Positions 9,474 through 17,633 of a stretch of 37,669 bases of DNA are shown here, in pieces. Location of the stretch: contig JAHQVV010000222.1 in assembly GCA_019634195.1 (NCBI GenBank), positions 1 through 37,669 of the forward strand, in the 5' to 3' direction. Under the pieces are notes generated by a model. That model did no database searches. It was not told the DNA's origin and saw only the letters and a list, made by a program, of their open reading frames with translations. The stretch is from Phycisphaeraceae bacterium (GTDB taxonomy: Bacteria > Planctomycetota > Phycisphaerae > Phycisphaerales > Phycisphaeraceae). Position numbers and translations under genes: made by a program. The stretch's first letter is position 1. Each line of letters begins with the position of its first letter.

Positions 9474-10244
9474 CTAACGGCGGCGACGCAGCATAACTAA
9501 GCCGCCTAGGCCGAGCAGGGCCAGCGAACTGGGCTCGGGAACCAGGCTAACAACCTCCTTAAAAGCCAATTCGCCCGACCAGATGGTGAACTCATCGACA
9601 CTGCCAACGAAATTGCTGTTCCACATGTTGGCTAGGTTTCCAATTTGCACATTAGCCGGCGCGTCCTCCAAGGCCACGTCACCGCTACCAACCCCGGCGC
9701 CGTCGAGATAAGTGATCATTCTCGAGGTGTCCGCGTTGTATGTGATCGTATACATGTGCCACTGCCCATCTACGATGTAAGCAGGGCCTGAATTCAAATC
9801 GCGCGATGACCCCCAGAAATAGACTCCCGCACCGAAGTTGAGGTAGCCTCTTGCCGTGCCGTCGAACCCTGGGCCGACGTTGTTGGTGTTGCCGCCGAAA
9901 CCGCCGAAATAGTTCAGGCTGGCCGGCGGGTTATCGAGTTTCAGCCAGACGTTCATGCTCCATGAATCCGTCGCGGCCGTAGTAGGGAGACCTGTTGCCG
10001 CGTTGTTCAAGACGCCTTCGTTAGCGGCAATGCTGATTGCCTGGCCTGACTGCCCGGCGACATAAACGGGCGTTGCAGGCGTAACGCCGTCGACATTGGT
10101 GAGCACGCCGGTGTTACCGTTGCCCGAGCTGTCGTTCAGGTTGCCATCGAAACTCCATTGGTGCACAATGGTTGCCGCCGAGGCGCTCCCGGCAGCGAAC
10201 AGTACTGCTACTGAAGTACAAAACATTGTCGATTGAATCTTCAT
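9474..10244 (-). CDS. LamG-domain PEP-CTERM surface protein
   Basis: Start ATG at 10244 ([46 protein letters not shown]), LamG-like body, C-terminal [22 protein letters not shown] sorting signal. Confidence 0.9.
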   Translation of the reverse strand: MKIQSTMFCTSVAVLFAAGSASAATIVHQWSFDGNLNDSSGNGNTGVLTNVDGVTPATPVYVAGQSGQAISIAANEGVLNNAATGLPTTAATDSWSMNVWLKLDNPPASLNYFGGFGGNTNNVGPGFDGTARGYLNFGAGVYFWGSSRDLNSGPAYIVDGQWHMYTITYNADTSRMITYLDGAGVGSGDVALEDAPANVQIGNLANMWNSNFVGSVDEFTIWSGELAFKEVVSLVPEPSSLALLGLGGLVMLRRRR

Positions 10245-10343
10245 CTCAATATCTCCACTAAGAGGGGAAAGTACGCCTACCGTCCTCCGGTCGCACAACG
10301 CGATTTCGCCAGGGATAGACATCAAAAACTGAGTAAACAAACA

Positions 10344-12287
10344 CTATTGCAGGTCCTCCGCATCGGGAGCGCCTGCAGAATAAAGCGCGGCGATCTCGCC
10401 GGGCGTCATCGCACGCTTAAGGATGACGAGCTCATCGATCAAGCCGTCAAAAAAGATCCCGTCATTCGCTTTGCCGCCCAGCATGAGGGGCAGTTCAGAG
10501 CCAGACAGTGTCGGCTCGGCATAATCGAGGGGTGGCAGGTCAACCTCACGGCCATTGACATAAAGCCGGACCTTGCCGCCTGCGGTGATTGTGAACGCCG
10601 TATGAACCCAGCCCGCTTCCTGAACCAATGAGCCGCCGCTGCGTGCCTGGTCTTTCATGGACTGGGCATCGTCGCTCCAGATATGGAGGCAGACGCGCCG
10701 GTCTGCGGCCGGGGCAGCCTCACTATCGCCGTAGGCGTTGCCCAGCACCGCAAGGTGGAAGCGGCACGCGTCCCCGATTTCGACATCCCACTGTGATAAG
10801 ATTAAATTCCAGTCTTCTCGATTAGAGCTGGTGCGGAACCAGAGCGAAACGGTGATCTCTTCATCGGGCGCATGGACCGGCCAATCGTTGAAGACAACCG
10901 CTTGCTCTTGGGAAGACACGAAATGCATCGCCCGCTTGCCGGGTATCCGGCCGGCAGTCCAGCCCGGCGATCGCTTACCCACAAGTTCGCCGATGAGGAT
11001 CGGGGCCGAAGCAGAAGCGGGGGCGTGATTGAGAAGCTCGCCGGCCGCCCTGTCGGCATCATCGAAGAGGTACAACCCGATCAGCGCAGGATCACGTTTT
11101 AGGTCGTATATCGACGATAGCCATCGCGCACGGGCTGAAGCCTCAGACTGTGACCGGGCCTCAAACTCTGCGCGACGTACAAAGGCCAGGGGCTCTGATG
11201 CGGTATGCGATACCTGGCCTGTGGCAGCGGTGACGGCAGCCTGGCCGGTCTTCAATTGCACTTCGGCCCCGCCTGTAGAGGGGGCAATCCCGACGTGGCC
11301 GGTGAAAACCTCGGTCCTTGTCTCACCGTCTTGATCGACGATTACACCGAACTCGGTGCCGTAATCCGTAATAAAAGCGCTGGGGGTGGCAACGACAAAA
11401 CCATGCGCAGATTCAGGCACAGTCGCAACCAGCCGGCCCGACACTAGCCTCATGCTATTGGGGCTGGTCTGCTCGAACGTTGTGGGGGCTTGGACAATTA
11501 CGGCTGCGCCGTCCCCAAAAAGAATCTCGACGAGGCCCTGCTCAAGCGTCACCGGCACCTGGCTAGGCAGACCGCCCCGGAGGGAACTGGTGTCGCCCGA
11601 CCAGCTAGCCCCAACGGCCCTTCGGATCGTGGCAACATGATTGACGGCCGCTGCATTGTCTGTGGGGGCCTGCTCTGCGGGGGCCTGTTCTGCGGTTGGT
11701 GCGGAATGGGTTTGATCCGATTCGGTGCTGCTGAAGCTGACAATGAGCACAGCAATGAGGCCGATCGCTGCGGCAAGGCTCAACCAGGCAACCGGCTTAG
11801 GGATCACAATGACACGGCTTGAAGGGGGCGTCGTGGCAAGCGTTTGAGCGGGATCGACCTCTTGCTCGCGGTGAGTCGATTGATCTTGATTGTTTTTCTC
11901 ACGCTCGCGGCGGTCTAATTCGTCGCTCAGATCGATCAGCTCCGCGGCTGCGCGCCGCTCAATATCTAGCAACGCCCTTGTATCTGAGAACACGTCCTGA
12001 TCAGGGTCAAGCCCGGCTTCGAGTTCGAAGAAGTCCAGGTCTTGATCAATGCCTTCCGGCGCACCATCTGTTTTAGCTCGTTGTTCAAGCTGAGCGGTTA
12101 TTCGCATCAGGTCCAGATAGAACGAGCGGGCATTGGGATTTGTAGCAAGTTGTGAATCCAGCCAGGCAAACTCCTGGCTGGACACCGAGCCGTCAAGCAA
12201 GGCGAGGCTTACGCGAAGCAGTTCTCGATAGTGGTGGCTCGAGCTGGTCAAGTGAGATCCTCTGTGGCCAGTTGACGACGGATACAC
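10344..12287 (-). CDS. FecR-type anti-sigma regulator with C-terminal LamG domain
   Basis: Cytoplasmic N-terminus, TM (VAWLSLAAAIGLIAVLIVSF), FecR-like region (VPVTLEQGLVEILFGDGAAVIVQAPTTFE...TDYGTEFGVIVDQDG), C-terminal LamG (GLYLFDDADRAAG...GGKANDGIFFDGLIDELVILKRAMTPGEIAALY). In-frame TTG at 12251 overlapping the sigma stop is an alternative start. Confidence 0.88.
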   Translation of the reverse strand: MYPSSTGHRGSHLTSSSHHYRELLRVSLALLDGSVSSQEFAWLDSQLATNPNARSFYLDLMRITAQLEQRAKTDGAPEGIDQDLDFFELEAGLDPDQDVFSDTRALLDIERRAAAELIDLSDELDRREREKNNQDQSTHREQEVDPAQTLATTPPSSRVIVIPKPVAWLSLAAAIGLIAVLIVSFSSTESDQTHSAPTAEQAPAEQAPTDNAAAVNHVATIRRAVGASWSGDTSSLRGGLPSQVPVTLEQGLVEILFGDGAAVIVQAPTTFEQTSPNSMRLVSGRLVATVPESAHGFVVATPSAFITDYGTEFGVIVDQDGETRTEVFTGHVGIAPSTGGAEVQLKTGQAAVTAATGQVSHTASEPLAFVRRAEFEARSQSEASARARWLSSIYDLKRDPALIGLYLFDDADRAAGELLNHAPASASAPILIGELVGKRSPGWTAGRIPGKRAMHFVSSQEQAVVFNDWPVHAPDEEITVSLWFRTSSNREDWNLILSQWDVEIGDACRFHLAVLGNAYGDSEAAPAADRRVCLHIWSDDAQSMKDQARSGGSLVQEAGWVHTAFTITAGGKVRLYVNGREVDLPPLDYAEPTLSGSELPLMLGGKANDGIFFDGLIDELVILKRAMTPGEIAALYSAGAPDAEDLQ

Positions 12288-12787
12288 TGATGGAGCAACG
12301 CATAGATGCGGCTGAGCTGTCTGCTTATTTTCGAATCAGTCCACCCCATCTGCGCGGCGACACTGCGATTGGTGGCGCCATTCGCAAATCGCTTGCGGAT
12401 CAAGTCGTGATCAGTGTCAGCGAGTTTGCTCAAGCAGAGATCGAGTGCTTCCTGAGATTGGCTGGCGTCTTGCGCAGAATCGATCGCGTCTTGAGACAGA
12501 AGCTCCAGTGTTTCGCTGCTGAACCGGAGCCGGTCTTTTTGCTTCGTGCGGTAGTAGGCTAGGACAATCCGGTGGGCGATACCGCACAGCCAAACGTCAA
12601 ACGGCCGGTCGGGATCGTACGTCTCGAATTTCTGCCAAGCCACGGTCGCAACATCCTGAAGGATGTCCTCTACATCAGGCGAGAAGTAGACCATGCTTCG
12701 GACATACACATAAACGCTTGGCTGATGTTTGATCAGCAACTTGGCAAACGCGGCGCCGGCATTAGATTGATTGGAGCGCAGTGGCAT
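12248..12787 (-). CDS. ECF RNA polymerase sigma factor (179 aa)
   Basis: Region 2 (VYVYVRSMVYFSPDVEDILQDVATVAWQKFETYDPDRPFDVWLCGIAHRIV) and region 4 (LIRKRFANGATNRSVAAQMGWTDSKISRQLSRIYALLHQCI); directly upstream of the FecR gene. Confidence 0.9.
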   Translation of the reverse strand: MPLRSNQSNAGAAFAKLLIKHQPSVYVYVRSMVYFSPDVEDILQDVATVAWQKFETYDPDRPFDVWLCGIAHRIVLAYYRTKQKDRLRFSSETLELLSQDAIDSAQDASQSQEALDLCLSKLADTDHDLIRKRFANGATNRSVAAQMGWTDSKISRQLSRIYALLHQCIRRQLATEDLT

Positions 12788-13257
12788 GCTTTAGAAGCAC
12801 AGGCAGATGAGATGCGTGTGATGTGAGAGGTTGGCAGGGCTCTACTATGTATTGCGCTTTAGGGGTAATGTTTGCAGGTTATTTTGATAGTTTGCGATAA
12901 AAACAATTCTCAGGCTAGCGTATAGCGAGATATCATTTTTGTTTACAGTGACTTATGCGATGGATGGACGGGCGCTATTTGCTGCCCCTGCAAGGATTGA
13001 TGGGAATCAATAAAGCTGGTCGGCCTGACCCCCAGTAGCGCGGGCGGTGCAAAAAATGGCTTGGGTGGCAGATTCGCTGATGAGAATGGCTTGGGGGCGT
13101 TGTGTTTGGTGCGGCGGGCAATACTTGTGCGCGCATGGTTGATTCTGGGTATTTGAGCGGCGAGGATTTAAGGCGTGCTGAGGGGGATGTGTCGCGGGGG
13201 CGAGTGTTAGTGTGGCGCCAAACGCCCGAGGGAGAGACGATGTGTGTTAATTTTGCG

Positions 13258-13866
13258 TCAAGATTTGGTCAGCGATTGCCAATGGTCGGCGATGGCTTGT
13301 GGGTAAGCATCGCATTCGAGGGCAAAGACGCGGTCGGCGAGGTTGCCTGGCGTGTCGTCGAACCTGACTTCGCACTCTTTCTGCAGCAAGACCGGTCCGG
13401 TGTCGTAGGTGTTGTCGGCAAGGTGGACGGTGCAGCCGGAGGTCTTTTCGCGGGCCTGAAGAACAGCTTCATGTACATGCTCGCCGTGCATGCCCTTGCC
13501 GCCGAACTTGGGGAGCAGGGAGGGGTGGATGTTCAGGACGCGGTTGGTGTAGTCGTCGGGGATGACCAGTAGCGAGAGGAAGCCAGCGAGGATGAGTAGG
13601 TCGGCGTTGGCGTCGCGGCAGGCGGCGAAGACGGCGTCGGAGAAGGCGTGTTTGTCGGGGTAGGTCTTGCGGGGCAGGGCGTGGGCGGGCAGGCCGCGGG
13701 CTTGAGAGCGTTCGATGCCTTTGCAGTGGTTGTTGGAGGCGATGACGCAGGCGATCTCGGCGTCGAAGGTGCCGGCCTTGATTCGATCGTGGAGGTTGAG
13801 CAGGGTCGTACCTCCGCCGGAGAGGGCGACGGCGAGGCGGGGTTTACGAGGGACGTCGTGTGCCAT
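13258..13866 (-). CDS. purN: Phosphoribosylglycinamide formyltransferase
   Basis: MAHDVPRKPRLAVALSGGGTTLLNLHDRI..., VIASNN, LLILAGFLSLL, NIHPSLLPKFGGKGMHGEHVHEAVL, TGPVLLQKE: PurN motifs. Start set to ATG 13866. Confidence 0.93.
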   Translation of the reverse strand: MAHDVPRKPRLAVALSGGGTTLLNLHDRIKAGTFDAEIACVIASNNHCKGIERSQARGLPAHALPRKTYPDKHAFSDAVFAACRDANADLLILAGFLSLLVIPDDYTNRVLNIHPSLLPKFGGKGMHGEHVHEAVLQAREKTSGCTVHLADNTYDTGPVLLQKECEVRFDDTPGNLADRVFALECDAYPQAIADHWQSLTKS

Positions 13867-13885
13867 GGCGGTACGATAGCGGGTC

Positions 13886-14869
13886 GTGACAGACGTTTCT
13901 GAAACAACGCGTGTAACGAGGCTGGCCCCGTCGCCGACGGGGACGCTGCACCTGGGCAACGCGCTGACGTTCGTGGTGAACTGGGCGTTGGCGCGTCGTT
14001 TAGGCTGGCGAGTGGTGATGCGGATAGAGGACCTGGATAGTGACCGGGTGCGTGCGGGGGCGGCTGAGGAGGCGGTGGAGGTGTTGCACTGGCTGGGGCT
14101 GGACTGGGACGAGGGGCCTTATCAGCAAAGTGCGGACCTGTCGCCCTACTGCGCGGCGCTGGAGCGGCTGCGGGACGAGGGGTTGATCTACCCGTGCTCG
14201 GCGACGCGTAAGGAGATCGAGCGTGCGGCGTCGGCCCCACACGAATCGGATGGTGAGACGCGGTATTCGGGGATCAATCGGCCTGTTGGGGGGCGGTACG
14301 GGGTGACTGATGGCACTCCGCCGGTGCTGAGGGATGATCAATACGCGTGGCGGCTGATTGTGCAGGAGGGGCCGGTGGCGTTTGAGGACGCGTTACACGG
14401 GGCCCAGGCTGTCGATGTATCGGCGCAGGTGGGTGATTTCGCGGTGGCTACCAAGGCGGGATTGCCGGCGTATCAGTTGGCGGTGGTGGTCGATGACGCT
14501 CGGCAAGGTGTGACAGAGGTGGTGCGTGGGGAGGATTTGCTCAGCTCGACGCCGAGGCAGGTGCTGCTGTATCGGATGCTGGGGTTGGGCGATCCGCCCC
14601 GCTATTGGCACCTGCCGCTGGTGACGGGTCCGGACGGCCGGCGGATGGCCAAGCGGGATGACGCGGTGCGGCTGACGACCTACAGGGACGCGGGTGTCCC
14701 CGGCGAGCGGGTGGTGGGAATGCTGGCGAATTGGGCCGGCCTGGCCGATGAACGCGAGGCGGTGTCGGCGGCGGCGTTCGCTAAGCGGCTGGACCCCACG
14801 CGGCTCGCGTATGATGCGCCACGATTTACCGAAGAGGACGAGCGATGGTTGATGGCTGGCAAGACATGA
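13886..14869 (+). CDS. gluQ: Glutamyl-Q tRNA(Asp) synthetase (GluRS paralog)
   Basis: TRLAPSPTGTLHLGNALTFVVNWALAR HIGH region, MRIEDLDSDR, KMSKS-like MAKRDD; short (327 aa) and lacks a full anticodon-binding domain. Confidence 0.88.
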   Translation: MTDVSETTRVTRLAPSPTGTLHLGNALTFVVNWALARRLGWRVVMRIEDLDSDRVRAGAAEEAVEVLHWLGLDWDEGPYQQSADLSPYCAALERLRDEGLIYPCSATRKEIERAASAPHESDGETRYSGINRPVGGRYGVTDGTPPVLRDDQYAWRLIVQEGPVAFEDALHGAQAVDVSAQVGDFAVATKAGLPAYQLAVVVDDARQGVTEVVRGEDLLSSTPRQVLLYRMLGLGDPPRYWHLPLVTGPDGRRMAKRDDAVRLTTYRDAGVPGERVVGMLANWAGLADEREAVSAAAFAKRLDPTRLAYDAPRFTEEDERWLMAGKT

Positions 14870-15408
14870 AGATGGGTTTTCGACGGGTCGCGCTCGCTGT
14901 CTTGGCAGCAGTGCTGGTGTCGTGCTTGCCGGCCTGTGGTAACGGTGGTGAACCCGCGACTAAACCGGGTGGTGACACGGCGAAAGCGCCCGCCGAGTTA
15001 GAAACGATCGCGTTTCCGATTAAGGGCAAGGCCTTCACCCTCGAGTTGGCGATTGATGGCGATGCCCGCACGCAGGGGCTTTCGGACCGCAAGTCGATCG
15101 CGGACGATGGCGGGATGCTGTTTGTGTTTCCCTCGCCTGTAAAGACGCAGTTCGTGATGCGGCGTTGCTATGTGCCGATTGATCTCATCTTTATCGATGA
15201 GGACGGTTATATCGATTCGCTGCACGCGATGGAGGTGATCGAGCCGGTCGGTGGGGCGCGCTGGAAAAACCCGTTTACGGGCTACTCCACGGCGGGGTCC
15301 ATCCTCTACGCGGTAGAGCTTCAGGGCGGGAAGATCGCGGAGCTGGGCCTGAAGCAAGGGGAAAAGCTGGAACTGCCCGAGGCGGTGCTTCAGTTGAAGG
15401 CCCAATAA
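14866..15408 (+). CDS. DUF192 family lipoprotein
   Basis: Lipoprotein signal (LAVLAAVLVSCLPACGNGG), then DUF192 hallmarks (TQGLSDRKSIADDGGMLFVFP...FVMRRCYVPIDLIFIDEDG). Start likely ATG 14866. Confidence 0.85.
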   Translation: MKMGFRRVALAVLAAVLVSCLPACGNGGEPATKPGGDTAKAPAELETIAFPIKGKAFTLELAIDGDARTQGLSDRKSIADDGGMLFVFPSPVKTQFVMRRCYVPIDLIFIDEDGYIDSLHAMEVIEPVGGARWKNPFTGYSTAGSILYAVELQGGKIAELGLKQGEKLELPEAVLQLKAQ

Positions 15409-15469
15409 GTCGATGTCTCCGATAACTGCGAGGCTTGTAGGCCTCTAGCAGCGTTTAGGAGGCGTATCG

Positions 15470-16771
15470 ATGGGTCGCATGTTGGTTGTAACTGATGGGG
15501 GAGCCGCGCCAGACCGTGTGCCCAGTGGGGTGCAGAAGGTGCTTTCCTACTTTCGTGGGCTGGATCGGCCGCACGTGTCGATGCAGACGCTGAGCCGGGT
15601 GCTCGAAGACGCGTCGCTGCTCGATGATGTGGAGTCGGTCTGGCTGCTGCTGGATGACCCCGCGGCGGGCGACCTCTTTGCTATCACCGGCGAATGCGAG
15701 GACCGGCACCTGCCGACGCTGCTGACGCGCCCCGGCGGCAGCGAAACAGTGGGTGAGCAGTATGGCGAAGGCATTGTTGCCTGCCCGCCTGGCACCGCGC
15801 CCGAGGAGGCGTGCGTCGTGCTGCAAACACTGCTGAGCCAGGCGCCGATACTCGCCGCGATGCGCCGCGAGGTCAAGGTGCTCACCGTGCAGCACCACGG
15901 GCTTTGCTCGCAGATCGGCAAGCTCGACGAAGAGCTGCGCATGGCGGCGCAGTTCCAGCGTGAGTTTTTGCCCAATGAGCTGCCCAATATCGAGCCGGTC
16001 TCGTTCCACGTGCTCTACCGCCCCGCCGGCTACGTCAGCGGGGACATCTATGATGTTCAAAGGCTCGACGAGCACCATATTGGCTTCTTCGTCGCCGACG
16101 CGGTGGGCCACGGCGTGCCTGCGGCGCTGATGACCGTCTACATCAAGCGGTCGCTGCGCGGCAAACAGATCGATCCGAACGCCCCGAACGGCTACAAACT
16201 GCTGACGCCCGCCCAGGCGCTCGCACAGCTCAACGCCGACATGATCAGCACACAGAACGGCAAGGTCCGCTTCGCCACCGCGTGCTACGGCGTTCTGGAT
16301 ACGCGAACGATGCAGCTCACTATGGCCCGCGCGGGCCACCCGTTCCCCATGCTGCTGCGTGGCGAGGACGACCACGTCGAAACCGTCGAGCCCGAGGGCG
16401 GCCTGCTCGGCGTCTTCGAGGACGAGGTCTACGAAGAGACCACCTTCGAGCTCAAGCCCGGCGACCGCCTGCTGATCTACAGCGATGGCTTTGAATGCGC
16501 CTTCCCAGACGATGAAAACAGTGAGAACGGTAAGCGACGCGTTGCCAACGAGAATTATGCCAAGGAGTTCCTCGACCTGGGCAACGGCGATCCCGCTGCC
16601 GCGATCCAGCGGCTGGAAGACAAGCTCGATGAACAGGCAGGCTCGCTGAACCAGAAGGATGACCTGACGGTGCTGTGCCTGGCGGTGTCGAAAGAAGCGG
16701 GTGCCCTGGCGAACGATTCAAAGGCTGATAGTTCCAAGTCGCTGCGGCTGATGCGGTCGGACGTGGCGTGA
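15470..16771 (+). CDS. PP2C/SpoIIE (RsbU-type) serine phosphatase with an N-terminal uncharacterized domain
   Basis: AAQFQREFLPNELPNIEPVSFHVLYRPAGYVSGDIYDVQRLDEHHIGFFVADAVGHGVPAALMT...; MARAGHPFPMLL; GDRLLIYSDGFECAF. Confidence 0.9.
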   Translation: MGRMLVVTDGGAAPDRVPSGVQKVLSYFRGLDRPHVSMQTLSRVLEDASLLDDVESVWLLLDDPAAGDLFAITGECEDRHLPTLLTRPGGSETVGEQYGEGIVACPPGTAPEEACVVLQTLLSQAPILAAMRREVKVLTVQHHGLCSQIGKLDEELRMAAQFQREFLPNELPNIEPVSFHVLYRPAGYVSGDIYDVQRLDEHHIGFFVADAVGHGVPAALMTVYIKRSLRGKQIDPNAPNGYKLLTPAQALAQLNADMISTQNGKVRFATACYGVLDTRTMQLTMARAGHPFPMLLRGEDDHVETVEPEGGLLGVFEDEVYEETTFELKPGDRLLIYSDGFECAFPDDENSENGKRRVANENYAKEFLDLGNGDPAAAIQRLEDKLDEQAGSLNQKDDLTVLCLAVSKEAGALANDSKADSSKSLRLMRSDVA

Positions 16772-16779
16772 GTGGGTTG

Positions 16780-16874
16780 GTAGGACAGGGGCATTCCTGC
16801 CTGTCGATAGGCCGTAGGCCTAATCCCGACTCAATTCGGCTGCGCCGACTGACAGGCAGGAATGCCTGTCCTAC
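16780..16874. repeat. Inverted-repeat structural element, copy A
   Basis: GTAGGACAGGGGCATTCCTGCCTGTC ... GACAGGCAGGAATGCCTGTCCTAC outer arms are complementary apart from a 2-nt GG bulge; internal hairpins TAGGCC-GTA-GGCCTA and TCGGC-TGC-GCCGA. Same family as 35840-35932. Confidence 0.9.
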
Positions 16875-16878
16875 TTTG

Positions 16879-17544
16879 TCAATCGATAAACCCGGCCTCG
16901 CGTAACAACTTTGTCGTGACCGGCTGTTTCGCTTCGGTCTTGCTTCGCATGCGTTGCATCTGATGCACGGTCGTTTTTGCCAGGATGTCGGCTTCGATAT
17001 TGACGCGCTCGCCGACCTTGCGTTGACCGAGGGTGGTCATCTCAAGTGTCGCGGGGATCAGGGCGACGTCAAAAGTGTCTCCGTTGACGCGTGCAAGCGT
17101 GAGTGAGACCCCATCGATCGCGACCGATCCGCGCGGGATGATGTAGGCCATCAGGCCATCGGCGTCATCTGCTGGTTTCAGTGTGACCCGCCATTCACCG
17201 CCATCCGTGTGGATCGCATCGATCACCGCCAAGCCATCGACATGCCCCTGCATGAAGTGCCCGCCCATCGGTTGGCTCGGGGTGACGGCGGGCTCGAGGT
17301 TGACGAGGTCTCCCACACCAAGCGAGCCGATCGACGTCTTCATCAGTGTCTCGTGGATCACATCGAAGCCGAGCTGCTCATCGGTTATCTCGACGGCAGT
17401 GAGGCAGACGCCTGAGACGCAGATCGAGTCGCCGTGGTTGATTTGGCCTTGGAGCTTGCCGCGCTGGACCGTCAGGCGTTTGCCCGTTTCGGCTGGTGTG
17501 GCGGCGAGGATCTTGGCGGTGGTTTGGACGATGCCGGTGAACAT
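16879..17544 (-). CDS. ribE: Riboflavin synthase, alpha chain
   Basis: MFTGIVQTTAKI..., DSICVSGVCLTAVEI, MGGHFMQGHVDG, SVAIDGVSLTLARVNGDTFDVALIPATLEMTTLGQRKVGERVNIEADILAK: duplicated lumazine-binding motifs. Confidence 0.95.
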   Translation of the reverse strand: MFTGIVQTTAKILAATPAETGKRLTVQRGKLQGQINHGDSICVSGVCLTAVEITDEQLGFDVIHETLMKTSIGSLGVGDLVNLEPAVTPSQPMGGHFMQGHVDGLAVIDAIHTDGGEWRVTLKPADDADGLMAYIIPRGSVAIDGVSLTLARVNGDTFDVALIPATLEMTTLGQRKVGERVNIEADILAKTTVHQMQRMRSKTEAKQPVTTKLLREAGFID

Positions 17545-17604
17545 GGTGAGCTTTATGGGGTTTGAGGTTCCTTGAGAATGGTATCATGCCCCGCTCGGCC
17601 CAGA

Positions 17605-17629
17605 CCCCAAACCCCGGACCCCAGACCCC
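17605..17629 (-). other. Canonical G-quadruplex motif (four G4 tracts, 3-nt loops) on the minus strand
   Basis: Reverse complement reads GGGG-TCT-GGGG-TCC-GGGG-TTT-GGGG. Confidence 0.85.
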
Positions 17630-17633
17630 AAAG

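Noticed and set aside
8989-12787. Interpretation of the first cassette as a mobile element inserted into phoD
   Set aside because: No transposase or integrase, no terminal repeats seen, and no PhoD 3' half on the other side.
13102-13572. 156-aa + strand ORF
   Set aside because: Its 3' part is antisense to purN and its 5' part covers a non-coding spacer; no recognisable domain.
15455-16375. 306-aa minus-strand ORF
   Set aside because: Antisense of the SpoIIE/RsbU phosphatase gene.
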